Assembly: GCF_900128945.1 (NCBI RefSeq)
Contig: NZ_FQUD01000003.1
Coordinates: 806,001 to 870,000 of the forward strand
DNA: 64,000 bases
Direction of reading: 5' to 3'
DNA from: Chryseobacterium sp. OV279
GTDB taxonomy: Bacteria; Bacteroidota; Bacteroidia; Flavobacteriales; Weeksellaceae
Shown: positions 41,240 to 50,131 of the stretch, in pieces
Position numbering within the stretch: the first letter of the stretch is position 1
Layout: each line of letters starts with the position of its first letter
The notes under the pieces: model-generated
What the model saw: only the letters and a program-made list of their open reading frames with translations
Database searches by the model: none
Told to the model about the DNA's origin: nothing
Translations under genes and position numbers: made by a program

Positions 41240-42256
41240 CTATTTTTTAATGAATTTTTTAGACCATGTATTTCCTTTGGTTTCAATACTAAGAATATAA
41301 GTTCCCGGACTAAGATTCCTTACGTCAATTTTATGATGATCAAATTTGGCGTGCATTTTTCTTCCTGCCATATCAACAATTTCAGCTTTTATAATCTGTG
41401 ATTTCGATTCTACCGTAATAAAATCAGTCGCAGGATTAGGATAAATTGAAATATTATTTTCTTCTACAATAGCTTCTTTTGTACCTAACACCGTATTATT
41501 CGTAGCAGTCAGTGCATAGTTGTCAAAAGAAGTGATATGAGCCACTGTGTTTCCCGCATTAACCACTGAAACGAAATCCATTTCAAAAGGATCTACCCCA
41601 GCCGCAGCTGGTACATAGTTTGCGGCAGGGCTGTAAAGCATTCCTCCGGGACCTGTCCATACCACTGTTCCTGTCGTTTTATTAAATGTACATTTTAATG
41701 TAATCCATGTATTGGCAGGATAAGTATAGGTATTGGGCTCCAGATAAAAAAGGATGTTCCCTGTTACCCCTGTCGTCGTATTGGTATAATTTGCAATGCC
41801 TACCGTTCTTCGTGAAGCATAATCATAGCCAGCGCCAAGCAGGGTTTTATGAGTTGTTCCGTCATACACTAAAACCGTTGCTCTACCTGCACCACCTGTA
41901 GCACTTCCCGTGTATAAATTAAATTCCAGCTTAAGGATATCATTTCCTGCCGTTCTTGCGGCCCACGCTGCCCCCAGTCCTTTCTTCCACATATACTTTG
42001 TTCCGGCCGCCGTTGCGCTTCCGGTAAGCTGCAAAGATTTGTCGTGAGCGGCATCTATGTTTACAATCTGTGCTTCTGAATTAGATCCGTTTGCAAAATC
42101 AGTATAAAATCCGCCTTGCCCGGGGTCAGTCGCGGTGATATCTGTACCCACATTCCCTATAATATAGGAATTAAAATGATCGCTTTCTAAGGTCTGGGCA
42201 TTCAATGTCTGGCATAAAACCAATAAAAGCGCATTAATTGATAAAACTTTTCTCAT
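41240..42256 (-). CDS. T9SS-secreted protein, tandem paralogue 1
   Basis: A 338-residue exported protein with signal MRKVLSINALLLVLCQTLNAQ and a C-terminal type A sorting domain (SIYPNPATDFITVES, AEIVDMAGRKMHAKF, VRNLSPGTYILSIET, end KFIKK). The central beta-sandwich region (residues 25-255) starts FNSYIIGNVGTDITATDPGQGGFYTD, then IDAAHDKSLQLTG and GAAWAARTAGNDILKLEFNLY. It shares these blocks with the next gene, so the two are recent paralogues. LamG/concanavalin-like folds look this way; the role is likely binding of carbohydrate or surface. No enzyme motif is seen. Confidence 0.85.
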   Translation of the reverse strand: MRKVLSINALLLVLCQTLNAQTLESDHFNSYIIGNVGTDITATDPGQGGFYTDFANGSNSEAQIVNIDAAHDKSLQLTGSATAAGTKYMWKKGLGAAWAARTAGNDILKLEFNLYTGSATGGAGRATVLVYDGTTHKTLLGAGYDYASRRTVGIANYTNTTTGVTGNILFYLEPNTYTYPANTWITLKCTFNKTTGTVVWTGPGGMLYSPAANYVPAAAGVDPFEMDFVSVVNAGNTVAHITSFDNYALTATNNTVLGTKEAIVEENNISIYPNPATDFITVESKSQIIKAEIVDMAGRKMHAKFDHHKIDVRNLSPGTYILSIETKGNTWSKKFIKK

Positions 42257-42415
42257 AACATATTTTTTAATTTGATATTATTATTTATCTCATTCATTTC
42301 TACGTATAAAATTCTTTTTCATCAATGTTGAGCAAAGCTATTCTGATAACAGTAAATAATCAATCCTTAAAAAACAGTATTTATTTCTACCTGATTTCAG
42401 GTACTTTTTAAAACA

Positions 42416-42442
42416 AAAAAAACGCTCCGAATGGAGCGTTTT
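42416..42442 (-). terminator. Terminator of the T9SS cargo gene at 42466
   Basis: Perfect 10-bp stem AAAACGCTCC with GGAGCGTTTT, 4-nt loop, U-run on the minus strand. Confidence 0.92.
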
Positions 42443-42465
42443 ACTGATACTAAGATTGATCAGAA

Positions 42466-43482
42466 TTATTTTTTGATGAATTTCTCAGAAGTTTTGCCTT
42501 CTTTCGTTTCAAAGTTCAGGATATAAGTTCCCGGATTAAGATTCTTTACATCTACTTTATTTCCCTCAAGCTGAGCAGAAATTTTTCTTCCGGAAATATC
42601 ATAGATCTCAAGATTGGTTATCTTTAAGTCTGTAAGGATATTTAAATAATCAGCAGTTGGGTTAGGTCCAATCGCTATAACGGAAGCTTTTTTAGTTTCA
42701 ACATCAGAAGTTCCTAATGTAATTGAGTTAGATGCTGTTACTACATAATTATCAATTCCGAAAGTGGTTGGTCCTGCATTAATAGGCCCTGTTGCCGTAG
42801 CTCTTGTAGGAGAACTTAAGACTCTGAATCTGGCAGGATCAAGACCTGCTACGGTATCAGCTCCATCTACGGCCAATACAAGCGGTATTTCATTACCAAT
42901 CTGATACGTAATTTCTCCCGATGTTTTATTATACGTGTATGCCAAAGTCACCCATGTATTAGCAGGATAGGTATTCGTTGTAATACCGGTTATATTATAA
43001 AATCCGCTTTGTCCCGGAACATCGAGATAGGCTAATCCATTAATTGTTTTAGTTTCAGAGTTATATCTGATACCCACGATACCATCCGTAACCCCAAATA
43101 CGCCTACTCCTGAAGCGTGTTGATTGGTAGATGTTCCCGTAAAAATATCCACTTTCCCTTTAACGATATTATTACCCGGGGTTCTAGCTGCCCAGGCTGT
43201 AGCAAAACTGCCTTTATAAGCCGCTCTGGAAGAAAGCGCAGTTCCTTCATTACCCCCAATGATCTGAAGATATTTTCCGTGTGCTGCGTCACCCGTCACG
43301 ATTTGATAGTCAGCTGCTGCTCCACCGGATAGATACATACTTCCCTGTCCCATCGACGCACCTGTTGTATTGGTTCCAACATTCCCATTGGTATAAGAAT
43401 TATAATTGTCAAATTCCAGAACCTGCGCAGAAAAAGACACTGCGGAAAGTAATGTCAAACTCAATAGTAGATTTCTTTTCAT
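42466..43482 (-). CDS. T9SS-secreted protein, tandem paralogue 2
   Basis: A 338-residue protein of the same length as the preceding gene and similar along its whole length: signal MKRNLLLSLTLLSAVSFSAQ, FDNYNSYTNGNVGTNTTGASMGQGSMY, YQIVTGDAAHGKYLQIIGG, FATAWAARTPGNNIVKGKVDIFTG. The sorting domain reads VIAIGPNPTADYLNILTDLK, LEIYDISGRKISAQ, VKNLNPGTYILNFETKEG, end KFIKK. It shares no catalytic motif with known hydrolases; a ConA-like lectin role is the best guess. It is one of three tandem cargo genes. Confidence 0.85.
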   Translation of the reverse strand: MKRNLLLSLTLLSAVSFSAQVLEFDNYNSYTNGNVGTNTTGASMGQGSMYLSGGAAADYQIVTGDAAHGKYLQIIGGNEGTALSSRAAYKGSFATAWAARTPGNNIVKGKVDIFTGTSTNQHASGVGVFGVTDGIVGIRYNSETKTINGLAYLDVPGQSGFYNITGITTNTYPANTWVTLAYTYNKTSGEITYQIGNEIPLVLAVDGADTVAGLDPARFRVLSSPTRATATGPINAGPTTFGIDNYVVTASNSITLGTSDVETKKASVIAIGPNPTADYLNILTDLKITNLEIYDISGRKISAQLEGNKVDVKNLNPGTYILNFETKEGKTSEKFIKK

Positions 43483-43767
43483 GATATTTTTTTTATTTTA
43501 TTAATTATGCCGGTAAATATAGAACATTTACTCTAATTAAAAAAAATATCACTTAAAAACATTACTATATAACAATTTTTTAATTAAAAAATATAAAATC
43601 TGTCATTTTAATGATTTTAAAGCAAATTCAATATTAAAATTATATTTCTACAAATCATTCATAACAAAAATATTTTAACTAAAGAATCAGTAAAAAGCAA
43701 CAATATTCACCATACAGAGACAAATAAACCTTAAAGCAATGAAAACTACGATCATACAGAAATCAAG

Positions 43768-44688
43768 CTACTTTTTAATAAACTTTTCAGAAAAATTACC
43801 ATTCTCTGTTTTTATATTAACCAAATAGAGCCCGGCAGTAAGGTTTCTTACATCCATTTTGTTATTTTCTGCTGTTGTTGGAATCTTTTTCCCCGCTGAA
43901 TCATACAGCTGTATACTTTTTATTTTACAGGAAGAATTAATCTGAATAAAATCGGTGGCAGGATTAGGATATACTGATATACTGTTTTTATTGGCCGCTA
44001 CATTGGCAGTTGATAGCATGGCTAGATTATACACCTTAAGATTGTCAAAATATGCCGTTCCTTCCGCATTATCATGTACAAAACGCAGCTGGTTGATCCC
44101 CATTGCCTCGGCGGCTGTACCGGAATATATTAAAATTCCATTGAGGAAATAGTTAATCCCTGTAGAAGTTCCTACCACCATAAGTCTGTACCACATATTC
44201 GGTGACCAAGTTGCAGCGGTGGACTCCATGACAGGAACCCCTGAAGACATTTTTAGTATTTTAACCGTTCCTGTGTTATCAAAATCCACTCTGACCACAT
44301 ATTTCTCGTCTGCGCTGCTCAATCCCTGGAAGCTGAAAATTGAGCCATTAAGCTGAGACATATTGATATCAAAAGAAACCGTAAAGCTGTTGTGAGAAAG
44401 CAGAATGGGTAGGTTATCAAATGCTCCGATAATGGGAATAGATTGAGTTCCGTATGTATTTTCTTTTACAATCTTCAGAGAATTTATTCCATCTGTTGCA
44501 TTGTCTGTACAGATTAACTGGTTAAGAACATTGGGAGGCACATCTCCTGTTGGGGTACTGATCCAGGTTCCCTGCCCGTGGATATTTCCTATATAAAATC
44601 CATCCAAACTTTCAAAGGAAATCATCTGCTGCTGAGCGAAGGAAATTGCTGAAAATAAGCAGAGTGCGATAGAGTAAATTTTTTTCAT
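43768..44688 (-). CDS. T9SS-secreted protein, tandem paralogue 3
   Basis: A 306-residue exported protein, more diverged than the two paralogues before it. Signal MKKIYSIALCLFSAISFAQQ, then FESLDGFYIGNIHGQGTWISTPTG (compare YxxGNVG..GQG), and a ConA-like beta-sandwich with LPILLSHNSFTVSFDINMSQL, YVVRVDFDNTGTVKILKM and WYRLMVVGTSTGINYFLNGILIYSG. The sorting domain has SVYPNPATDFIQINSS, IQLYDSAGKKIPTTA and VRNLTAGLYLVNIKTENG, end KFIKK. The strand pattern is that of LamG-like lectin domains. No terminator was found between its stop and the next gene. Confidence 0.83.
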   Translation of the reverse strand: MKKIYSIALCLFSAISFAQQQMISFESLDGFYIGNIHGQGTWISTPTGDVPPNVLNQLICTDNATDGINSLKIVKENTYGTQSIPIIGAFDNLPILLSHNSFTVSFDINMSQLNGSIFSFQGLSSADEKYVVRVDFDNTGTVKILKMSSGVPVMESTAATWSPNMWYRLMVVGTSTGINYFLNGILIYSGTAAEAMGINQLRFVHDNAEGTAYFDNLKVYNLAMLSTANVAANKNSISVYPNPATDFIQINSSCKIKSIQLYDSAGKKIPTTAENNKMDVRNLTAGLYLVNIKTENGNFSEKFIKK

Positions 44689-44773
44689 GGTATTATTTTT
44701 AGGTTGAACTAAAAATAATCACATACATTAACTAAAAAAATATCATTTGATAGGGATATTATCATAAAAAAGC

Positions 44774-44803
44774 ATAAAGCGCTCCGATGTTGGAACGCTT
44801 TAT
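44774..44803 (-). terminator. Terminator of the M20 peptidase gene
   Basis: Stem AAAGCGCTCC with GGAACGCTTT, loop about 6 nt, 23 bp after the stop at 44827. Confidence 0.78.
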
Positions 44804-44826
44804 ACAATATCTTTATAAAATATTAA

Positions 44827-46206
44827 TTATTTAGAATAATTTTCGAAGAACAATGGAATACTTTCAATGCCTTTATAGAAATTGAACAATCCGTAATGTT
44901 CATTCGGAGAGTGAATTGCATCTGAATCAAGCCCAAAGCCCATCAACACGGACTTCGCTCCCAATACTTTTTCAAACATCGCTGTGATTGGAATACTTCC
45001 CCCACTTCTGTACGGAAGAACTTCTTTACCGAACGCAGTTTCCATAGCTTCTTTAGCCGCAAGAAATTCTTTGGTATCACTTGGCAATACGTAAGGCATA
45101 CCTCCGTGGTGAGGAGTCACTTTTACTTTCACATTATCAGGAGCAATCTTTTCGAAATACTTCGTGAATTTTTCCGTGATCTCTTCCGGAGTCTGATAAG
45201 GAACCAGACGCATTGAAATCTTAGCCGAAGCTTTAGAAGGAATTACTGTTTTAGCTCCTTCTCCCGTATATCCTCCCCAAATACCATTACAGTCTAACGT
45301 AGGACGAATAGAGGTTCTTTCAAGCGTTGTATAGCTTTTTTCACCTTCCACTCCGCTCAGTCCGATAGATTTCTTGAACTCTTCAGGATTATCCTTCAGT
45401 TTATTCATATCCGCTCTTTCTGCATCTGATACTGTTTCTACATTGTCGTAGAATCCATCGATGGTAATATGTCCGTCTTCATCAATCAATTTAGCAATCA
45501 TTCGGGAAAGTACGTGAATAGGGTTTGGAACCGCCCCTCCGTAAAGTCCTGAGTGAAGGTCTCTGTTGGGTCCTTCGATTTCAACTTCTACATAGCTTAA
45601 TCCTCTTAAACCTGTTGTTACTGTAGGTTGTTCGTTGCTATAGATATGCGTATCTGAGATCAGAATACAGTCACAAGAAAGTTTTTCTTTATTCTCATTA
45701 ACGAAGTCTCCAAGGCTCACAGAACCTACTTCTTCTTCACCCTCAAGGATAAATTTAACGTTACAAGGAAGTGTGTTCGTTTTCATCATCGCTTCAAACG
45801 CTTTCACATGCATGAAAAACTGTCCTTTGTCATCAGCAGAACCTCTTGCGAAAATCGCTCCTTCAGGGTGAAGTTCAGTTTTCTCAATATAAGGTTCGAA
45901 AGGTGGTTTTTTCCATAATTCCAACGGATCTGCAGGCTGTACGTCATAATGTCCGTATACCAATACCGTACGAAGGTTTTTATCTAATATTTTCTCTCCG
46001 AAAACGATCGGATAGCCTTTTGTCTCACATACTTCAACCTGATCTGCCCCTGCATTTCTAAGATGTTCTGCACACACGTCCGCACATTTCAATACATCAT
46101 TTTTATAAGCCGGATCTGCAGAAATAGAAGGAATTCTCAGTAACTCAAATAATTCATCCACGAAACGCTGTTTGTTTTCGTTAATGTAATTTAATGTCTC
46201 TTGCAT
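44827..46206 (-). CDS. M20 family dipeptidase
   Basis: A 459-residue zinc aminoacyl-dipeptidase of the M20 family, DapE/ArgE/CNDP-like group. Zinc and catalytic landmarks are VLVYGHYDVQPADPLELW (first His and catalytic Asp), GSADDKGQFFMHV (bridging Asp), LEGEEEVGS (catalytic Glu-Glu pair) and ILISDTHIYSNEQP (Asp). The dimerisation (lid) domain starts around GLRGLSYVEVEIEGPNRDLHSGLYGGAVPNP. The last His is in DSDAIHSPNEHYGLF. Cytosolic, it probably cleaves dipeptides. It is a single-gene unit. Confidence 0.94.
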   Translation of the reverse strand: MQETLNYINENKQRFVDELFELLRIPSISADPAYKNDVLKCADVCAEHLRNAGADQVEVCETKGYPIVFGEKILDKNLRTVLVYGHYDVQPADPLELWKKPPFEPYIEKTELHPEGAIFARGSADDKGQFFMHVKAFEAMMKTNTLPCNVKFILEGEEEVGSVSLGDFVNENKEKLSCDCILISDTHIYSNEQPTVTTGLRGLSYVEVEIEGPNRDLHSGLYGGAVPNPIHVLSRMIAKLIDEDGHITIDGFYDNVETVSDAERADMNKLKDNPEEFKKSIGLSGVEGEKSYTTLERTSIRPTLDCNGIWGGYTGEGAKTVIPSKASAKISMRLVPYQTPEEITEKFTKYFEKIAPDNVKVKVTPHHGGMPYVLPSDTKEFLAAKEAMETAFGKEVLPYRSGGSIPITAMFEKVLGAKSVLMGFGLDSDAIHSPNEHYGLFNFYKGIESIPLFFENYSK

Positions 46207-46702
46207 TTTAAAAATTTGTTTTGTTAAAAGTAAAAAAATTGGTCTGCAGCAGCAAACAAAAACAGATAATTTTCCGAAGAACTGTTATTATTCAGGCTCA
46301 GTTTCAAAACTTGGGGAGTAAAATAAATTTAATCAAACCTATCAGAGTCTGTTTAAGATTGATCTTATTTTTCTTAACCTTAATAAACTTTAGTTTATTT
46401 CTTAATTTAAACATTAAGGATTTAAGCAGCACGCTTACTGTTTGAATGAAGAAATCAATAAATTGATTTTTTTAAGTTTTTTAAGCACCCTATCTTTTAA
46501 GATCTTAATTTCTTAATGTTTATAATATTTTTTTGTTAGAAAAATAAATCTGATCACCTGCCACACTTAAGGGACAGATAAAGTCTTTTACCAAGTGATA
46601 CAAAAGCTTATCTAATCCTTAAATTTTGAAATTGATTCATTAGAATCTGCACAAAAAATGTCCTGCATTTCGGCAGGACATTTTTATATCGTGTACTAGT
46701 AA
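46207..46702. other. Intergenic region without a convincing gene
   Basis: About 495 bp between the M20 peptidase start and the small lipoprotein stop, AT-rich, with the terminator at 46654-46685. Repetitive runs of TTAA and TTTAAG are seen (46360-46520), but no frame with good codon use. It may be a decayed remnant. Confidence 0.5.
46654..46685 (-). terminator. Terminator of the small lipoprotein gene
   Basis: Stem TGTCCTGC with GCAGGACA, 6-nt loop, flanked by A/T runs, 18 bp after the stop at 46703. Confidence 0.9.
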
Positions 46703-46981
46703 TTAGTGTTCAGCTTTCGGAGCTTTTGCGGCTTCAGCAGGCTTTACAGAAGCAGTACTGTCTGTTTTAGGAGCTACAGCCTCATGCTTTTCAGCAGGAG
46801 CCGCTTCTTTGTGTCCTGCAGCAGCTTCATGACCGTGTGCTTCACCTCCACCCTGAGCGTCGTCAGAATATCTCTCTACTCCTTCTTCCAGTTTCAGCGT
46901 ATTCTTGTTTCCTCCTGCCTGGATCTTTTTACAGCTTACAGCTACCGTCGCAACAGCTAAACATATAATTAATTTTTTCAT
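46703..46981 (-). CDS. Ala/Glu/His-rich small lipoprotein
   Basis: A 92-residue predicted lipoprotein with lipobox VAVSC (Cys17) and a mature chain of low complexity: DDAQGGGEAHGHEAAAGHKEAAPAEKHEAVAPKTD. His residues repeat (HGH, GHKE, KHE), and the C-terminus is Ala/Pro/Lys-rich (PAEAAKAPKAEH). It may be an unstructured envelope linker or metal-binding surface protein. No partner is evident. The gene is alone and has its own terminator; the start ATG is followed by a plausible signal peptide. Confidence 0.75.
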   Translation of the reverse strand: MKKLIICLAVATVAVSCKKIQAGGNKNTLKLEEGVERYSDDAQGGGEAHGHEAAAGHKEAAPAEKHEAVAPKTDSTASVKPAEAAKAPKAEH

Positions 46982-47118
46982 ATGTAAAATTTATTTTTTA
47001 AAGGTCATATGGAATCGCATCATTTTAGCCGTTTATGATTATTTTAACAGCAAGCGATTTCATTCTTAAATTTTTAATTGCCCAAAATTAAGAAATCCTG
47101 CTTTTTGGGGCAACATTT

Positions 47119-48267
47119 TTATACTGATTTTAAAATAATTTTCCCTTTTTTGGATTGTGTAAAAATAAGATAGTCCTTTCCGCCATCTTTTAGCCCGTAT
47201 TTCTTTTTAATATCTTCCGGTTTTAAAGGATAATTCTTTGAAATGATATTGAACTGCCCTTTCTTTCTAACCTGTTTAGATTCAATTACTTCCATTTCTA
47301 TTTCTCTTCCCGGAAAATTATTAATCTTTTCGGATGCAGTGTAAATATGGGTGTTGGGATGAAGTTTTTTTAACCCAAACCTTTCTGAGATCAAATTAAA
47401 AATTCCTGCTTTTAAAATAGCATTATTGGGAATATAGATGAATTTTTCCGGTTCAGAATATATTGCCTGACTATTCTCTTCCTCGCCAAATGTAAAACTA
47501 AAGGCAGATTCTCCGCTTTCAAGATTGATGCAGTTCACTGTAATTCCTTCTTTCTGTTCATTGGAAAGGAAAATGACAACTTCTTTAACATCATTTTTTA
47601 CCCCTATAATTTCGATCCTGAAAATGCCCGGAACCACTGAAATCAGATATTTCAGATCAATCAATGGAGACAGTTTTACGACTACCTGATCTGCCGTAGT
47701 GAGTAGTTTTTCTCTGATCTGAAGAATATCCGGCGAAAGGTCTTCCAAAAGAAATACCTTATTTTTATTCTGGTCTCTTCTCGCAGGATCCAGATAAATG
47801 ACATCGAAATGTTCCTGATTGGTCTGTAAAAAGTCTTCCAGATTCTGATTGATGAATGTCGCTTTTCGTTCTAAAATGCCCCAGTTATGTTCCACAATGC
47901 TCAATAATTCCTGATTCTGCTCCACCAAAGTGATTTCCTCAAAATTTTTGGACAGATAATAAGCGTCAATTCCAAAGCCGCTGGTCAGATCAATAAATTT
48001 CTTTCCTTTAAGAATTTGGGATTTATAGTCAGCTGTTTTCTCTGAAGAGGACTGTTCCAGATTTAGCTGTGGTGGAAAAACAATTCCATCTTTCAGTAAA
48101 AACGGAAATTTCTTCCGGGCTGTTTGTTTTCCTTTGATCTGCTGAACGATTTCCGGCATGGAAACATCTGGAAATGGGGATTTTTTTAATAAGAGTGTAT
48201 GCAGATCTGTATCTAGATTTGCATTGATATAATCTTGAATTTCTTTGTTGATTAATTTATTTTCCAC
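47119..48267 (-). CDS. Class I SAM methyltransferase with THUMP-like domain
   Basis: A 382-residue protein. Its N-terminal 70 residues are helical (INKEIQDYINANLDTDLHTLLLKK). The Rossmann-type methyltransferase part has KFIDLTSGFGIDAYYLSKNFEEITLVEQNQEL (motif I and acidic end of strand 2) and FDVIYLDPARRDQNKN (motif IV, DPARR). The C-terminal third has the THUMP-like sequence KLHPNTHIYTASEKINNFPGREIEM, as in a family of bacterial putative RNA methyltransferases. The target, probably RNA, is not known. It lies alone, 148 bp downstream of the DinB gene. Confidence 0.85.
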   Translation of the reverse strand: MENKLINKEIQDYINANLDTDLHTLLLKKSPFPDVSMPEIVQQIKGKQTARKKFPFLLKDGIVFPPQLNLEQSSSEKTADYKSQILKGKKFIDLTSGFGIDAYYLSKNFEEITLVEQNQELLSIVEHNWGILERKATFINQNLEDFLQTNQEHFDVIYLDPARRDQNKNKVFLLEDLSPDILQIREKLLTTADQVVVKLSPLIDLKYLISVVPGIFRIEIIGVKNDVKEVVIFLSNEQKEGITVNCINLESGESAFSFTFGEEENSQAIYSEPEKFIYIPNNAILKAGIFNLISERFGLKKLHPNTHIYTASEKINNFPGREIEMEVIESKQVRKKGQFNIISKNYPLKPEDIKKKYGLKDGGKDYLIFTQSKKGKIILKSV

Positions 48268-48318
48268 AGATTTCGCCTAGAATTTTATTAATAAATAATT
48301 TAACACTAACTAAGAATG

Positions 48319-48336
48319 CTTCGACTCCGCTCAGCA
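48319..48336. repeat. REP-like palindromic element, GCTTCGACTCCGCTCAGC
   Basis: A short GC-rich phrase with self-complementary ends (GCTxxG...CTCAGC) in a low-GC gap. Such CTTCGACTCCGCTCAG elements are familiar as dispersed repeats in Flavobacteriia (recalled). One copy only in this window. Confidence 0.5.
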
Positions 48337-48415
48337 GGACATCACGAATACAAGCTGCCCCTTAATTGGTTGTTGTGTGTTATATTACGCAAAGTTAAAA
48401 CATCATATGTTTTTT

Positions 48416-48856
48416 TTATCTCTTATAAAAAATATAGTCCGTCAACAATGGATCAATACCATTCTGTTTCAGTAGTGAATTGAGCTGTCCTCTGTGATAG
48501 GTGGAATGATTGATGGCGTGGAACAGCATTTCAAAAATACTGTTTTCAAACTTTGTTCCTTTTGAATTTTGATATGCTACCTTTTTATCAAGGTCAGATT
48601 TTTGAATAATATCAATACTTTTCTTTAAATTCTGATGATTGATTTCTTCCAGAGATTCAAAAGGATTGATCTGCCAGACTTCAAATGATTCTTCACCCAA
48701 TATCCGTGAATTCCAGATCTGTTGGGCATTAAGCGTATGATTGATCAGACTGATCGTTTTTTCATCCACTTTTATGATGTTTTCAGAAATAACTTTAATC
48801 ATTTCTCTGTTGAAATGATGGGTGTATTCAAATAGGTCGATCAGCTTTTCTTGCAT
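48416..48856 (-). CDS. DinB-family protein
   Basis: A 146-residue four-helix protein of the DinB/YfiT superfamily. Helices and His residues follow the pattern: LIDLFEYTHHFNREMIKVIS (His at 12-13), SLINHTLNAQQIWNSRILGE (His about 40) and LFHAINHSTYHRGQLNSLLKQNG (HxxxH, about 110-125), which would form a metal site with the first His. Such proteins are often thiol-dependent enzymes such as bacillithiol transferases; the thiol of this species is not known. It lies downstream of mutA and before the methyltransferase, on the same strand. Confidence 0.87.
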   Translation of the reverse strand: MQEKLIDLFEYTHHFNREMIKVISENIIKVDEKTISLINHTLNAQQIWNSRILGEESFEVWQINPFESLEEINHQNLKKSIDIIQKSDLDKKVAYQNSKGTKFENSIFEMLFHAINHSTYHRGQLNSLLKQNGIDPLLTDYIFYKR

Positions 48857-48876
48857 TGCTTGGATATTATTTTTTT

Positions 48877-48905
48877 AACCACAGATAGCACGGGTTTCAC
48901 AGATG
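48877..48905. repeat. Intergenic phrase AACCACAGATAGCACGGGTT
   Basis: AACCACAGATAGCAC followed by GGGTTTCACAGATG. This ACCACAGAT...CACAGAT phrase is a common dispersed intergenic sequence in Bacteroidota genomes (recalled). It sits between DinB and mutA. Confidence 0.45.
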
Positions 48906-48967
48906 TTTGCGTTTAATTTTTAAAAATTAAAAAGCTGCACTTGTATACAATAAAAGAACCGATGAAA

Positions 48968-50131
48968 TTATTCAAACATTTCAGCCCAACGTACGGCTTT
49001 TATTTCCTTTTCGCTGTATAGATCTTGAATGGATCTTTTAACGTCCAGTTTGGGGTATAAATTAACTCCTATCAGCTTTATTTTCCCTTCTTCTACCCAT
49101 TGCTGCTCCTGAACAGCCTGATCGTAGATTTTTTTCTGAATAACTCCCTGATTTAAAAGCACAAGATAACCACCAGCTTCTTCCATTTCAACAAACAAAT
49201 CCCATGCTTTTTCTGCAATCTGACTGGTGACATCTTCTACATAATAACTTCCGTTCGATGCATCTTCAAATACGTTAATGATACTCTCGTAAGCTAAAAC
49301 AATCTGCTGTTTAAAGGAGATTTCTTCTGAAATGTCCGTACTTCTGTTGACCAGATAATTACTGCTGAAAACAGCATCTGCTCCTCCAATCATGGCAGCA
49401 GCAAGTTCCAGTGTAGAACGGATCAGGTTATTTTCATTATCTGCAACCGCTTTATTTCTCAAAGACGTTTCAGCAAAAATATAGGGAATCTCATTTAAAC
49501 CATACTCTTTGGAAAGTTGGTTAAAGACTATTTTAAAAGCTCTCAGTTTTGCCATTTCAAAGAAATAATTTCCTCCTACAGCTACTCTGAAAATCAGTTT
49601 ATTTAAAATTTCAGGACCATAAATTTCAGTAAGTTCTTTTGTTTTTGACAAAGCAATTCCCAGTTGCTGGTAAATCGCTGCTCCTGCATTTTGGTGAAGT
49701 GAAATATCCACACAGATGTTCCTTTTGAAATCTTTGGCCAAAAGTTCTTTAGCCAGTTGGTCATCAATATTCCCTTCGTTTTCGTTAAAAACATCAATTA
49801 AAGAATAATACTGATCTTCTTCCTGCGGACTGATGTGGCCGGCCAGATCTTTATTATTAACAAAAAGCGTTTTCTGCTCAAGCGTTTCTACATTATGGTC
49901 TAAGATAAACGCAAATACATCCTCTTCCAGACTTTCATGATATCTGGCTACCAGATGAGTGTTTTCTTCCACTTTTGGCAGGTTGGCCAAAGGTTTCTGA
50001 ACTTCACTGTAAAAAGGTTTCACCTCTATTCCTTCCAGATTTTCTTTTTTCAGGATAGAATAAATATCTTCTGTTTTAAGCTGTTTTTTAACTAAGGCTT
50101 CCCAGTTTGGAAGTATATCTGTATTGGACAT
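48968..50131 (-). CDS. mutA: Methylmalonyl-CoA mutase small subunit
   Basis: A 387-residue protein of the methylmalonyl-CoA mutase beta (small) subunit. N-terminal DILPNWEALVKKQLKTEDIYSIL is the usual opening. The TIM-barrel core includes NAGAAIYQQLGIALSKTKELTEIYG, LIFRVAVGGNYFFEMAKLRAFKIVFNQL, IPYIFAETSLRNKAVADNENNLIRSTLELAAAMIGGADAVF and NGSYYVEDVTSQIAEKAWDLFVEME. The B12-binding C-terminal domain is absent, as usual in this shorter flavobacterial form (it ends AVRWAEMFE). The large subunit normally follows it; here DinB follows, so the partner must be elsewhere. Confidence 0.9.
   Translation of the reverse strand: MSNTDILPNWEALVKKQLKTEDIYSILKKENLEGIEVKPFYSEVQKPLANLPKVEENTHLVARYHESLEEDVFAFILDHNVETLEQKTLFVNNKDLAGHISPQEEDQYYSLIDVFNENEGNIDDQLAKELLAKDFKRNICVDISLHQNAGAAIYQQLGIALSKTKELTEIYGPEILNKLIFRVAVGGNYFFEMAKLRAFKIVFNQLSKEYGLNEIPYIFAETSLRNKAVADNENNLIRSTLELAAAMIGGADAVFSSNYLVNRSTDISEEISFKQQIVLAYESIINVFEDASNGSYYVEDVTSQIAEKAWDLFVEMEEAGGYLVLLNQGVIQKKIYDQAVQEQQWVEEGKIKLIGVNLYPKLDVKRSIQDLYSEKEIKAVRWAEMFE

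Noticed and set aside
46221..46445. 74-codon + strand frame in the gap after the M20 peptidase
   Set aside because: Low-complexity Leu/Phe/Lys-rich translation, no promoter or terminator, and no sensible start context. It looks like chance in AT-rich DNA.
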